A stretch of DNA of 64,000 nucleotides from an uncultured Acinetobacter sp. (GTDB lineage Bacteria > Pseudomonadota > Gammaproteobacteria > Pseudomonadales > Moraxellaceae), in contig NZ_CANQLZ010000003.1 in the NCBI RefSeq assembly GCF_947624825.1, positions 1 to 64,000 of the forward strand, read 5' to 3'. The translations under genes and the position numbers were made by a program. Of this stretch, positions 1-10,834 are shown piece after piece. The notes beneath the pieces are model-generated. The model ran no database searches. It saw only the letters and a program-made list of their open reading frames with translations, and had not been told where the DNA came from. Position 1 is the stretch's first letter. Each line of letters opens with the position of its first letter.

Positions 1-572
1 GAAATAAGTTTAGAGTTAAAGATATTGATAAATTATTTAAAGATTACTGTAATGATTTATTTGGTATTTAGCTATATAACCACGCTCGCGTAATGTGGCA
101 TAAATTGCACGCTTTATTTGCGGACATTGGCTATTTTTATGTTTTTGAAATAACAAAGTTTCGCTTTCACTACGTAACACTTGTTTAAGCTGTAATACGT
201 GTGTTGTATTTTGAGGAAAAAAGCGTTTAAAAAACTGACGTATTCGGGGGGACATATAACACTATACTAACTAAGATAAGCTGATCTTATCGAGTTTTAA
301 ATCAACTGCATATTCCTTTTTCACGCCATATTGTTGTGTTTGTGTAATATTAATTTTATCGTCTTCGGTGGCGATCTAAAGCTTAAATACAACGCATCAT
401 ATCTTTTTTTCATCTCAATAAAAAATGAGCTCAAAATTTATGTTGTGAGAATCTGTATTTGTGCACCAAAATAAAAACATCAGATCTAAAATCAATCATA
501 TTGCTGCTCATTTAATTTTTCACGTTCAATAAAATAAAGCTATCTAGCTGAAATATATAGATTATACAAAGT

Positions 573-588
573 TGGCATAAGTTCTGCA
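573..588 (+). promoter_or_regulatory. predicted sigma-54 promoter upstream of atzF/urea carboxylase operon
   Basis: TTGGCATAAGTTCTGCAT: GG (574-575), exactly 10 nt, then GC (586-587); 40 nt upstream of the ATG at 628. Confidence 0.65.
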
Positions 589-602
589 TAATGGTATCCA
601 AA

Positions 603-614
603 CTTGTATACAAG
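603..614. promoter_or_regulatory. perfect 12-bp palindrome CTTGTATACAAG, candidate GntR operator
   Basis: Perfect palindrome between the predicted start site and the atzF start codon; a GntR-family gene is encoded in the same operon. Confidence 0.4.
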
Positions 615-627
615 ATAGGATGCAACA

Positions 628-2451
628 ATGGGCAATAATAAAATGATGGGTTGGACAATTTCAGAATGGCATCATGCTTACCAACACCAAGACATTCAAC
701 TGGATGACTTATATCAATATGTCAGCCAATTTGATCAAAACGATCCAGCTTGGATTTCAATTGCATCCCGTGAAGTGCTCAGTGCACAAATCAATGCCTT
801 AAATGAAAAAGAGCATGCAAAGCAACTGCCACTTTATGGTATTCCTGTTGCGATTAAAGACAATATTGATGTTGCAGGTTTTGCAACCACGGCTGCATGT
901 AAAGTACTTACACAAGTTAAAGATCAAGATGCTTTTGTGATCTCACGTCTTAAACAAGCGGGTGCCATTATTGTGGGCAAGACCAATCTCGATCAGTTTG
1001 CGACAGGCCTGGTTGGCACACGTTCTCCATTTGGTACAGTCACTAATACCTTCAACCCAGACTATGTCAGCGGTGGTTCAAGTTCGGGGTCGGCCAGCGT
1101 AGTGGCGCGTGGCTTAGTGCCGATTGCTTTAGGTACCGATACAGCAGGTTCGGGACGTGTACCAGCAGGATTTAATAATATTGTTGGACTTAAGCCAAGC
1201 AAAGGACGTTTTTCCAATACAGGATTAATGCCGGCATGTAAAAGTATTGACTGTATTTCCATCTTTGCTTTGACTGCTATAGATGCAGAAATTGTCGGCA
1301 ATATTATGGAAGGCTACGATACACAGGACAGTTATTCACGTGTAAACCCACAAACAGCTCCTGCAAAATTCAGTCAAAGCTTAAACTTTGCTATTCCGGC
1401 CCAGTTAGAATTTTTTGCCGATGAACAATCAAAGACTGCTTATGAAAATGCATTACAACAACTCAAAGCCTTAGGTGCGACATTCACCCCAATTGATTTT
1501 TCCGCATTCTCTATTTTGGCAGCACAATTATACCAAGGCTCATGGGTGGCTGAACGTACAGCGGCAGTTACTGATTTATTAAAAACCAACCACCAAGATT
1601 TTGATCCAACTGTATTAGAAATCATCCAAAAAGGTCATCAGTATTCTGCAGTGGATGCTTATCAAGCAGAATATCTTAAACAAGATTTGGCGCGTTTTAT
1701 TCAAATGCAACTTGCTGACTTTGATGCGTTAATTGTTCCAACCTCACCCACAATTCACCGTATTGAAGATATGGTCACGGCGCCGATTGAAAACAATAGC
1801 CATTTTGGTACCTATACAAATTTTACCAATTTGGCAGATTTGAGTGCTTTAGCAGTACCAGCGGGTTTTCGTCGCGATGGCTTACCTTTTGGTATTACGT
1901 TAATTGCGCCGGCGTGGCATGACACAGCATTACTTGATTTTGCAAAAACATGGCAACAGCATACCAACTTACCCCTAGGTGCATTCAATAAAAAATTACC
2001 CCAGCAGGAGCACAGCCAAACGGTCTCGGCACATCATTTTCGAGTTGCTGTGGTCGGAGCACATTTAACCGGAATGCCCCTTAATTTCCAACTGACGACG
2101 CGTCATGCTGTGCATGTAGAAACCACACACACTTCGGCAGATTATGCTTTATATGCCTTACCAGGTACGGTACCACCGAAACCAGGTCTAGCACGTGTAG
2201 ATAAACATCAAGGACAGAAAATTGTTGTAGAACTTTGGGATATTCCAAAGGCACGTTTTGGTGAATTTGTGGCAGAAATTCCAACACCATTGGGTATGGG
2301 CAATGTAGAGCTCAGTGATGGACGTTGGGTTAAAGGTTTTATCTGTGAGCCCTATGGACTCAATGGTGCGACAGATATTAGTGCATTGGGTGGATGGCGT
2401 GCCTATATCCAACAACTCAATCACACTAAAAACAACGCGGCACTGGCTTAA
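628..2451 (+). CDS. atzF: allophanate hydrolase (amidase-signature domain plus C-terminal domain)
   Basis: Amidase signature (GSSSGSASVVARGLVPIALGTDTAGSGRVPAGFNNIVGLKPS); C-terminal domain typical of AtzF/DUR1; followed by urea carboxylase. Confidence 0.95.
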   Translation: MGNNKMMGWTISEWHHAYQHQDIQLDDLYQYVSQFDQNDPAWISIASREVLSAQINALNEKEHAKQLPLYGIPVAIKDNIDVAGFATTAACKVLTQVKDQDAFVISRLKQAGAIIVGKTNLDQFATGLVGTRSPFGTVTNTFNPDYVSGGSSSGSASVVARGLVPIALGTDTAGSGRVPAGFNNIVGLKPSKGRFSNTGLMPACKSIDCISIFALTAIDAEIVGNIMEGYDTQDSYSRVNPQTAPAKFSQSLNFAIPAQLEFFADEQSKTAYENALQQLKALGATFTPIDFSAFSILAAQLYQGSWVAERTAAVTDLLKTNHQDFDPTVLEIIQKGHQYSAVDAYQAEYLKQDLARFIQMQLADFDALIVPTSPTIHRIEDMVTAPIENNSHFGTYTNFTNLADLSALAVPAGFRRDGLPFGITLIAPAWHDTALLDFAKTWQQHTNLPLGAFNKKLPQQEHSQTVSAHHFRVAVVGAHLTGMPLNFQLTTRHAVHVETTHTSADYALYALPGTVPPKPGLARVDKHQGQKIVVELWDIPKARFGEFVAEIPTPLGMGNVELSDGRWVKGFICEPYGLNGATDISALGGWRAYIQQLNHTKNNAALA

Positions 2452-2496
2452 AAAGTCTCAAAATTTAAACCTATAAAAATTGACAAAAATAAGAGG

Positions 2497-5400
2497 ATGA
2501 CAATGTTCACTACTGTTTTAATTGCAAACCGAGGCGAAATTGCTGTACGTGCGATCCGTACTTTGAAAAAAATGGGCATTACATCTGTTGCTGTCTATTC
2601 AGATACAGACCGCTATGCACAACATGTCTTAGATGCCGATCTTGCGGTGTCATTAGAGGGGATTAAACCCAGCGATACTTATTTAAGTATTGAAAAGCTG
2701 ATTGCAGCTGCTAAACACACGGGTGCACAAGCGATTTTCCCAGGCTATGGCTTCTTGTCGGAAAGTGCAGATTTTGCCCGTGCTTGTGAAGATAACCAGA
2801 TTGCCTTTATGGGACCTACAGCGCAACAAATCTTAGAATTTGGTTTAAAACATCGCGCACGTGAACTTGCAGCTGCAGCTGAGGTGCCAATGACACCGGG
2901 AACAGGCTTACTGCAAAGTTTAGAAGAGGCATTAGTGGCTGCTGATCAGATTGGTTATCCTATTATGCTCAAAAGTACTGCAGGCGGTGGCGGGATTGGC
3001 TTAACACGTTGTGATGATGCACAGGCATTGCATCTTGCTTATGAAAGCGTAAAGCGTATGGGAGAACAATTTTTTAAAGATTCAGGGGTTTTTTTAGAGC
3101 GCTTTATTGATCAAGCGCGTCATGTCGAGGTACAGATTTTCGGTGACGGTCAAGGACAAGTGGTCGCACTGGGTGAACGCGATTGTTCATTACAGCGTCG
3201 TAACCAAAAAGTTGTAGAGGAGACGCCAGCACCACATTTACCTGAAGCAACCCGACAAAAATTACATCAAGCTGCCGTGCAACTGGGGCAATTGGTCAAA
3301 TACCGTAGTGCAGGCACCGTTGAATTTATTTATGATGCAGCACGAGATGAGTTTTATTTCTTAGAGGTGAATACTCGATTACAGGTTGAGCATCCTGTCA
3401 CAGAAATGGTGACGGGCTTAGACCTGATTGAATGTATGTTAAAAGTTGCGGCAGGAGAGACACTTGATTGGGCATTTTTGGCTAATATTCAACCCAAAGG
3501 TGTGGCAATTGAAGTACGAATTTACGCTGAAGATCCAGTCAAAAATTTTCAACCCAGCCCCGGGATTTTAACCGATGTGTATTTCCCTAAAAATGTACGC
3601 GTTGATACATGGGTTAGTACAGGCACTGAGATTTCTCAATACTTCGATCCAATGATTGCTAAAATTATTGTGCATGCACAGAATCGTGAAGCAGCACTGA
3701 GCACATTAAAAACAGCACTGGCCGAAACTCGCCTCAATGGTATTAGTACCAATTTAGATTATGCATTAAGTGTAGTATCAGATTCACGCTTTGAAAATAT
3801 GCAGATTTGGACACGCATGTTGGATAATTTCAACTATATTCCGAACGTCATCGAGGTCATTCAAGCCGGTACACAAAGCTCAATCCAAGATTATCCAGGC
3901 CGTGTAGGATATTGGGATATTGGTGTACCACCGTCAGGTCCTATGGACGACTATGCATTTCAACTGGCGAATAAAATTGTGGGCAACGCACAAACTGCAG
4001 CCGGTTTTGAATTTACCTTAGAAGGACCTACGCTTAAATTTCATGCCCAAAGCATTATTGCTTTAACCGGAGCACCATGTTGTGTCAGCCTTGATGGCAC
4101 GGCTGTAGACTTTTGGCAACCGATTGAGGTGAAGGCTGGGCAAACCTTAAAAGTTGGTCAAGTTGAATCAGGCTGTCGTACCTATTTGGCGGTGCGAGAT
4201 GGTTTAAATGTTCCCGAATATTTAGGGAGCCGCTCTACTTTTGCTTTGGGTAATTTTGGTGGGCATGCCGGACGCGTTTTGCGTGCCGGTGACATGATCA
4301 AGATGGTGAATCCTGAGCTGCCAAGCGACGGCTTACCCTTGGCGATTGCTGAGCCTCAAGCACTTGCACAGGATTTAATTCCAACATATGGCAAAACCTG
4401 GGACATTGGGGTGTTATATGGGCCACACGGGGCACCAGACTTCTTTAAAGCTGAATACATCGAATATTTTTTCGCATCAACCTGGAAAGTCCATTTTAAC
4501 TCTAATCGTCTGGGGATTCGTTTAAGCGGACCTACGCCAAGCTGGGCACGTGAAAATGGCGGAGAAGCAGGTCTACATCCCTCTAATGTACATGATTGTG
4601 AGTATGCCATTGGTGCGATTAACTTTACTGGTGATTTTCCAGTGATTTTAGCCAAAGATGGTCCAAGTCTTGGTGGGTTTGTCTGTCCTGTAACCATTGC
4701 AAAAGCAGAGTTGTGGAAAATTGGACAACTCAAAGCTGACGATACCCTGCGTTTTTATCCAATGTCGATTGAGCAAGCCAATGCTTTAGAAATCGCGCAA
4801 AAGCAACGTATTGAGGATTTTTCTCAGGCTCCTCAAAGCATTAATAGCCAAGATCAAGCTGTTGTTGAAGCACAAAGTATTCTTGCAGTCAAAGCTGCTA
4901 CAGATCAAGCACCAAAAGCAGTATACCGTCAAGCAGGCGATAGCTATATCTTATTAGAGTATGGTGAAAATGTACTAGATTTAGCTCTACGTTTACGTGT
5001 GCATCGTTTAATGCAACTGATTGGTGAAGCCAAACCAGCAGGTATTTTAGAGTTATCGCCTGGTGTGCGCTCATTGCAAATTAAATATGATGGCTTATGC
5101 CTCCCTCAAAGGCAGTTAATTGAGTTTTTACTTGGTCTTGAACAACAACTGGGGGATTTAAGTGATCTTAAAATCCCATCTCGTATTATTCATCTGCCTA
5201 TGGCATTTGAAGATTCAGCAACTTTAGCTGCAGTCACACGTTATCAAGAAAGTGTCTGTGCCGAAGCGCCATGGTTACCTAATAATGTCGACTTTATCCA
5301 ACGTATCAATGGCCTAGACAATCGCCAACAGGTCAAAGATATTATTTTTGATGCCAACTATCTCATTTTAGGTTTGGGCGATGTGTATTTAACTGCACCT

Positions 5401-6105
5401 TGTGCCGTACCACTTGATCCTCGCCATCGTCTATTGAGCTCCAAATACAACCCTGCACGTACTTTTACCGCAGAAGGGACCGTGGGTATTGGTGGCATGT
5501 ACATGTGCATTTATGGTATGGATTCCCCAGGTGGCTATCAATTGATTGGCCGTACGCTACCTATTTGGAATAAATTTAAGAAGAACAAGCAATTTGGTGA
5601 TCAACAATGGTTTTTAAGATTCTTTGATCAAATTAAATATTATGAAGTCAGTGAAGCTGAATTGGATCAATTTCGTGCCGACTTTGCTCATGGATTAGCT
5701 GAAATTAAGATTGAAGAGACTGAGTTTGATTTTGCACAATATCAAGCTTTCTTAATTCAAGAACAAGACAGCATTGCAACGTTTAAAGCACAGCAACAGC
5801 GTGCATTTACAACAGAAGTGGCACGTTGGAAAGATCAATTTGATGCTCCTACTGAAATAGAGGTCGTACAAGATCATACCGACTATAGTCAATATGCAGC
5901 TTTAAATGCGTCTATGACCGGTAATATTTGGAAAATTTTGGTAGAGTCGGGGCAACGTGTTAAAAAAGGCGAGACCATTGCCATTATTGAAGCGATGAAA
6001 ATGGAATTACCTGTCTATGCTGATGAAGATGGCATTGTCAAAGCCATTATTTGCCGTGCTGGTCAAACAGTGCAAAGCGGTGAACCATTGGTTTATATGG
6101 AGTAA
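2497..6105 (+). CDS. uca: urea carboxylase (biotin carboxylase, carboxyltransferase, BCCP domains)
   Basis: ATP-grasp biotin carboxylase N-terminus, KipI/KipA-like carboxyltransferase region, C-terminal biotin motif EAMKMELP; Asn in YAIGAINFTGD. Confidence 0.92.
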   Translation: MTMFTTVLIANRGEIAVRAIRTLKKMGITSVAVYSDTDRYAQHVLDADLAVSLEGIKPSDTYLSIEKLIAAAKHTGAQAIFPGYGFLSESADFARACEDNQIAFMGPTAQQILEFGLKHRARELAAAAEVPMTPGTGLLQSLEEALVAADQIGYPIMLKSTAGGGGIGLTRCDDAQALHLAYESVKRMGEQFFKDSGVFLERFIDQARHVEVQIFGDGQGQVVALGERDCSLQRRNQKVVEETPAPHLPEATRQKLHQAAVQLGQLVKYRSAGTVEFIYDAARDEFYFLEVNTRLQVEHPVTEMVTGLDLIECMLKVAAGETLDWAFLANIQPKGVAIEVRIYAEDPVKNFQPSPGILTDVYFPKNVRVDTWVSTGTEISQYFDPMIAKIIVHAQNREAALSTLKTALAETRLNGISTNLDYALSVVSDSRFENMQIWTRMLDNFNYIPNVIEVIQAGTQSSIQDYPGRVGYWDIGVPPSGPMDDYAFQLANKIVGNAQTAAGFEFTLEGPTLKFHAQSIIALTGAPCCVSLDGTAVDFWQPIEVKAGQTLKVGQVESGCRTYLAVRDGLNVPEYLGSRSTFALGNFGGHAGRVLRAGDMIKMVNPELPSDGLPLAIAEPQALAQDLIPTYGKTWDIGVLYGPHGAPDFFKAEYIEYFFASTWKVHFNSNRLGIRLSGPTPSWARENGGEAGLHPSNVHDCEYAIGAINFTGDFPVILAKDGPSLGGFVCPVTIAKAELWKIGQLKADDTLRFYPMSIEQANALEIAQKQRIEDFSQAPQSINSQDQAVVEAQSILAVKAATDQAPKAVYRQAGDSYILLEYGENVLDLALRLRVHRLMQLIGEAKPAGILELSPGVRSLQIKYDGLCLPQRQLIEFLLGLEQQLGDLSDLKIPSRIIHLPMAFEDSATLAAVTRYQESVCAEAPWLPNNVDFIQRINGLDNRQQVKDIIFDANYLILGLGDVYLTAPCAVPLDPRHRLLSSKYNPARTFTAEGTVGIGGMYMCIYGMDSPGGYQLIGRTLPIWNKFKKNKQFGDQQWFLRFFDQIKYYEVSEAELDQFRADFAHGLAEIKIEETEFDFAQYQAFLIQEQDSIATFKAQQQRAFTTEVARWKDQFDAPTEIEVVQDHTDYSQYAALNASMTGNIWKILVESGQRVKKGETIAIIEAMKMELPVYADEDGIVKAIICRAGQTVQSGEPLVYME

Positions 6106-6108
6106 ACC

Positions 6109-6810
6109 ATGAGCCTTCTACATTCACCGAAGGCATCAGCACGCAGCTCAGACAATTTGTCTGAGCTGGTGTTTGAAAAAATTAAAAACGATATTTTTGA
6201 TTTTCAATTGATGCCAGGACAATATTTTACTGAATCTGAAATTGCCCAAATCTATTCTGTAAGCCGAACACCCATACGCCAAGCCTTATACCGTTTACAA
6301 CAAGAAGGTTATGTGGATGTGCAGTTTAGACGCGGTTGGCAAGTTCGTCCTTTACATTTTAAGAGTTATGAAGAACGTTATGATCTTAGAATTTTATTTG
6401 AATGTCATGCCATTGAGCAACTTTGTAAAATACCACAACCTCAATTAAATCAATTGCTTTCTGAACTTACTACAATATGGTGTGTTGAGCCTGAGAATTA
6501 TATAGGTGATCTTAAGCTACTTGCACAGCAAGATGAAGCATTTCATAGTCAGTTGGTCATGTTAGCAGGCAATCAAGAAATGACCAAACTTCATCATGAG
6601 TTAAATGAAAAAATTCGTATGATTCGTCGCTTAGATTTCTCTAAAATCCATCGTATTGAAGCCACTTATGCACAACACCAAAATATACTCCGTTTAATTT
6701 TGGCAAAAGACCTAAAAGCAAGTATTCAAGCGTTAACTGGACATATTATGCAAAGCCGCAATGAGGTAAAAAAAATTACCCTAGAGATTTTAGCCTTAAG
6801 TGCTAATTAA
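6109..6810 (+). CDS. GntR family (FCD type) transcriptional regulator
   Basis: N-terminal wHTH (ESEIAQIYSVSRTPIRQALYRLQQEGYVDVQFRRGWQVR); 3 nt after the urea carboxylase stop. Confidence 0.9.
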   Translation: MSLLHSPKASARSSDNLSELVFEKIKNDIFDFQLMPGQYFTESEIAQIYSVSRTPIRQALYRLQQEGYVDVQFRRGWQVRPLHFKSYEERYDLRILFECHAIEQLCKIPQPQLNQLLSELTTIWCVEPENYIGDLKLLAQQDEAFHSQLVMLAGNQEMTKLHHELNEKIRMIRRLDFSKIHRIEATYAQHQNILRLILAKDLKASIQALTGHIMQSRNEVKKITLEILALSAN

Positions 6811-7626
6811 ACACTTTTTATGATATTTCATGTGAAGACTCCCTTTAGGGTAAATATGACCTTGTCACAAGCTGCGTGTGTCTAGCTGTCAATTATGCTA
6901 TAAAGTTGGCTAACTACTTAAATCTGGTTACGAAAATTATAGCTATACTGGGATTCAGTTGGTTCGCTACAAAGGTCATGCATTAAATTAAGTAACATAA
7001 CATATATTGCAGTATGGCGGCAGTGATCGATAAGATGCTTAGAATTATTTACATTATGGCAATCAAAGATCACAGTAGCTTGACCGTTTAGTAGTGACCA
7101 TGCTAAACCCAATATACATCTTCCTCAAAGTAGGTTTTAATGACCCATTGAACCAACATTTAACCCATAAGTTGGCTGTCTATAAATGTTAGACGAAAAA
7201 GTTGAGGACTCAAATGGTAATCAATGGTGAGATAGATATTATTTAGTCAGTAAATCGAAAATAATAAAATGACTTTATTTCTAGATTCACGCTATTTGAT
7301 TCAACCCTTATAGGTATTTTTGCTTCTCATTCCTTGAATAAAAAAATTTTCATAGTACATAAGAAGTTATCTAAATGTGTTCGCTTCAACGTGATCATCC
7401 TTTTAATTGTCTATTTTTTGGCAATATGAAACATTCTCATAAAATTTGAATCTTAAAAAAGGGTTAATTATATGGTTAATATTAAATCTATTTTCTTTAA
7501 TAATTATATAAATAACAATAACTTGTTTTATTAATGTGATGCGTCTTACACGCATCATACTTAGTGCTTGTTATTTTTACAAAAGTGCTTTAGATTGCAC
7601 ATGTGTACCTTACATTAAAATTGCTA

Positions 7627-8837
7627 TGAGTTTAACAGAACAACGTATTCGCCAAGCCAAACCTCGTGATAAAACATACTTTATGGCGGATGATGATGGT
7701 CTGAGCCTAAAGATCGAACCCAATGGTACCAAGTCATGGAGTTACCGCTACTCTATGCCCAACAGTACCAAGCGCCCGCGTGTAAAATTAGGGATTTATC
7801 CTGAGATGTCATTAAAGCAAGCACGTCTTGTACGTGATGATAAAAAGGATGACGTCTTTAATCAAACCGAAGAAAGTAGCAGTATTCTAAGTTTTGAAAA
7901 AATTGCGCTTGAGTGGTTGGATTTTAAAGAAAAGAATGCGCTAAAAGACCGACCACGTTCAGGTGTGCTTGAATTGGCGCGTAAGGCCTTAACGCAAGAT
8001 ATTTTGCCTTTACTTGGCGATAAAGAATTTGAAAGCTTAAAACGTTTTGATTTGGTTCAAGTGATTCGCCATATTGAAAGTCGTGGCGTTAAAGAGCCTG
8101 TTAAAAAAGCGTGTAGTTATCTTAATCAAATCTATGATTATGCAGTCGCTATGGGATACACCGATTACAATCTTGCAATTGGTTTACAAAAGGTGATTAT
8201 TAAGCAACGTGTTAAACAGCACTATCCTTACTTACAAACTGAAAATTTACCTGATTTTTTAAGTCGTCTTAAGCAAAGCCAAGCACATCCGATTGTGAAA
8301 AAGGCATTGTGGCTAAAATTATATACAGGTGTACGTGGTGCTGAACTTTTATCTGCAGAACCACAACATTTTGATTTAGAAAATAAATTATGGCGTATTC
8401 CTGCCATGCATGTTAAACAATTTAGACGCCGTGTTGTGCTTGGGATGCAGGTGCCTGATTATTTGGTACCTTTGTCTGATCAAGCCATTGAAGTGATACG
8501 TTCAGCAATGGATTGGTCAACAGGTGAAAAATATGTGTTTGCAAGCCCACGTCATGCAGGTCAAGCCCTGCATTTTAATACCTTAAATACGCTGATTCGT
8601 CGTATGGGCTATAGTAGCGAACAGCTATCTTCACATGGTTTACGTTCTACTTTAAGTACGATTTTAAATGATTCGGGTCTGTTCCAATCGAGTTGGATTG
8701 AAGCGCAATTGTCACATACAGATAAAGACCAAACCCGTGGCAGTTATAACCATGCTGAGTATTTAAATCAGCGCCAAGAAATGATGCAATGGTGGGCAGA
8801 TTATTTGGATCAATGTATGCCTTTAACTATTGAATAA
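7627..8837 (+). CDS. tyrosine-type site-specific integrase (DUF4102-like N-terminus)
   Basis: Arm domain DDDGLSLKIEPNGTKSWSYRYSMPNSTKRPRVKLGIYPEMSLKQAR; catalytic TGVRGAELL, HGLRSTLST, LSHTDKDQTRGSYNHAEY motifs. ORF opens at 7536 but ATG 7627 is the more typical start. Confidence 0.85.
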
Positions 8838-8965
8838 TTGAGATGACTGATTGAAGCAGTCCATGGGCATAAGATTGATCTTGTGCCCATTTTTAATTGC
8901 ATATACGTTTAGGTTTTGCTTTAAATCAGCAGATGCAGTCGTGATAGGATTTTTTTAAACACCTA

Positions 8966-10393
8966 TTAAAATTGATGATTTGAGCATTGTACTTGTAGCC
9001 AATCTCTTAAGCTAACAAGTGCACTTCTAATCCTTGGATTTAAAGGATAGCCAGCATTTAACCTAATGAAATTAGAGTATTTTTCATCTGAACTAAATAC
9101 TTCACCAGGTACAATATTGATACCTTGCTGTTGTGCAAATTTGTAGATATCAAGCCCCTTAATCTTGGTAGGCAGTTGCATCCATAGGCAGTAGCCACCT
9201 TGAGGTTGGGTGATTTTTATGTTGATCTCTTTAAAAATCTCAATCATAAAATTTCTGTATTCATCAACTTGTTGAGCCAGCGTAAATCTTAATTTATTTA
9301 AATGCTGTCGATAGGCGCGACAATGTATAAAATCTGCTAATCCAAGCTGTAATGGCGTATTGACGAGACTTGATAAAGACAATAAACGGTCTTTAAGATG
9401 TTCTTGTTGTGCAGGCAAACATAACCATCCTATCCGATAAGCGGGTGATAATGACTTGGAAATGGAACTACATAAAAACACACGCCCTTGTGTATCCCAA
9501 TATTGAATAGGTAGGGGCCTTAAAGTGGTGTGACCACATTCTGAATAGATATCATCTTCAATGATAAAACATTCATATTGAGCGGCCAGTTGAGCAATTT
9601 TTTCTTTATCGCTGTTGCTTAAGCAAAATCCCAGAGGATTATGATAATTGATGGTGAGTAAGCATACTTTTGCCTTTGATGTTGCCATAACGTGTTCTAG
9701 GCGCTGTAAATCTATACCGTTATGAGATGCAGGGATTTCTAAAATATTGCGTCCTAAGTTAGCAAGCAATAATTGTTGCCCATTATAATTTGGCGTTGGC
9801 ACAATAATATTGTCCCCAACTTGTGTTAGGAGCTGAATCACAATAGAAATGGCTGACAAACAGCCGTGCGTGATAAAAATTGAGTTTTCATTGATATAAA
9901 TACCATCTTCAGCGCAATGACTTGATAATGCTTGACGTAGTTTAAGATGACCTTGTTTATCACTATACAGAAAGTCTTGTGGTGCACTATGTTTTAGCGC
10001 GCGTTGGATTGATCTTCTCAAAGTATCAGTTGGGATAAGTTTGGGTGAAAGTTGGATTGCTCCTAAATGTACGCCTGATGGATGAATAGAAGCTTCTTGT
10101 ATTTCATTTTGCAGTTCTAAATTACTAATCGCTTGTGCGCATGAACTAAAATATGGATGAGTCGGTGGCTCTAGCACGCTATGAATATTTTTAACAAAGT
10201 AGCCACTTTTGGGCTTGGCCACAATAAGACCTCTTACTTCTAATAATTCATAGCATGCTTTGGCTGTTGTTATACTGACAGCATGATGACCTGCAAAAGA
10301 GCGTAAAGAGCTCAGCTTATGATGGGGTGGAAGATCTCCTGACACAATACTCTCAGTTAATCGATCCGCTAAATTTTGATAATGAAAAGCCAC
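8966..10393 (-). CDS. MocR-type PLP-dependent aminotransferase-like regulator (GntR wHTH plus class I aminotransferase)
   Basis: N-terminal GntR wHTH fused to aminotransferase fold with SSISKSLSPAYRIGW lysine motif. Confidence 0.92.
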   Translation of the reverse strand: MAFHYQNLADRLTESIVSGDLPPHHKLSSLRSFAGHHAVSITTAKACYELLEVRGLIVAKPKSGYFVKNIHSVLEPPTHPYFSSCAQAISNLELQNEIQEASIHPSGVHLGAIQLSPKLIPTDTLRRSIQRALKHSAPQDFLYSDKQGHLKLRQALSSHCAEDGIYINENSIFITHGCLSAISIVIQLLTQVGDNIIVPTPNYNGQQLLLANLGRNILEIPASHNGIDLQRLEHVMATSKAKVCLLTINYHNPLGFCLSNSDKEKIAQLAAQYECFIIEDDIYSECGHTTLRPLPIQYWDTQGRVFLCSSISKSLSPAYRIGWLCLPAQQEHLKDRLLSLSSLVNTPLQLGLADFIHCRAYRQHLNKLRFTLAQQVDEYRNFMIEIFKEINIKITQPQGGYCLWMQLPTKIKGLDIYKFAQQQGINIVPGEVFSSDEKYSNFIRLNAGYPLNPRIRSALVSLRDWLQVQCSNHQF

Positions 10394-10484
10394 ATCTGTA
10401 CTCTTTTTTTAAATAATATTGTGTCTGTATTTATTTATAGCAAAAATTTAACATGAATAAAAATAACTTCAAGACCCTTCAATC

Positions 10485-10832
10485 ATGATGAATCCGTTAA
10501 TCACTATTTTAGTTCTCATATTTTTATGTACAGGTTGTACGATTGAGGAAAATTTGCAGATCAAACAAATGAATTATATCTGCACAGCACTGAGCAAAAA
10601 TTACTTGAAGATGAGTCAATTTGATGGCTATGAAGTATGGCATAAACCTCATTCAGACCATCAAACAATTGAGTTTTTCTACGCTCAGCCAAAGCATTCA
10701 GGACAAATCTCATTTTATCCGCATAATAAACTGCTTGAATGCAAAAAAGAAAAAACGCTGTATGTACTCAGTGAAATTGACCCATTGTCACAACACAAGA
10801 CTCCAAGGTTAAGCTTAAAAGTTGCACTGTGA
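10485..10832 (+). CDS. small hypothetical lipoprotein
   Basis: Signal peptide with lipobox-like LCTGC; no recognised domain. Confidence 0.5.
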   Translation: MMNPLITILVLIFLCTGCTIEENLQIKQMNYICTALSKNYLKMSQFDGYEVWHKPHSDHQTIEFFYAQPKHSGQISFYPHNKLLECKKEKTLYVLSEIDPLSQHKTPRLSLKVAL

Positions 10833-10834
10833 TC

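Noticed and set aside
37-255. 72-aa minus-strand ORF at the left edge
   Set aside because: No recognised domain and truncated context; insufficient support to call a gene.
4356-4733. Minus-strand ORF of 125 aa inside urea carboxylase
   Set aside because: Antisense shadow of a well-conserved coding frame; no start context or domain. The same applies to the many antisense ORFs within copA, otsA, the second carboxylase and other genes.
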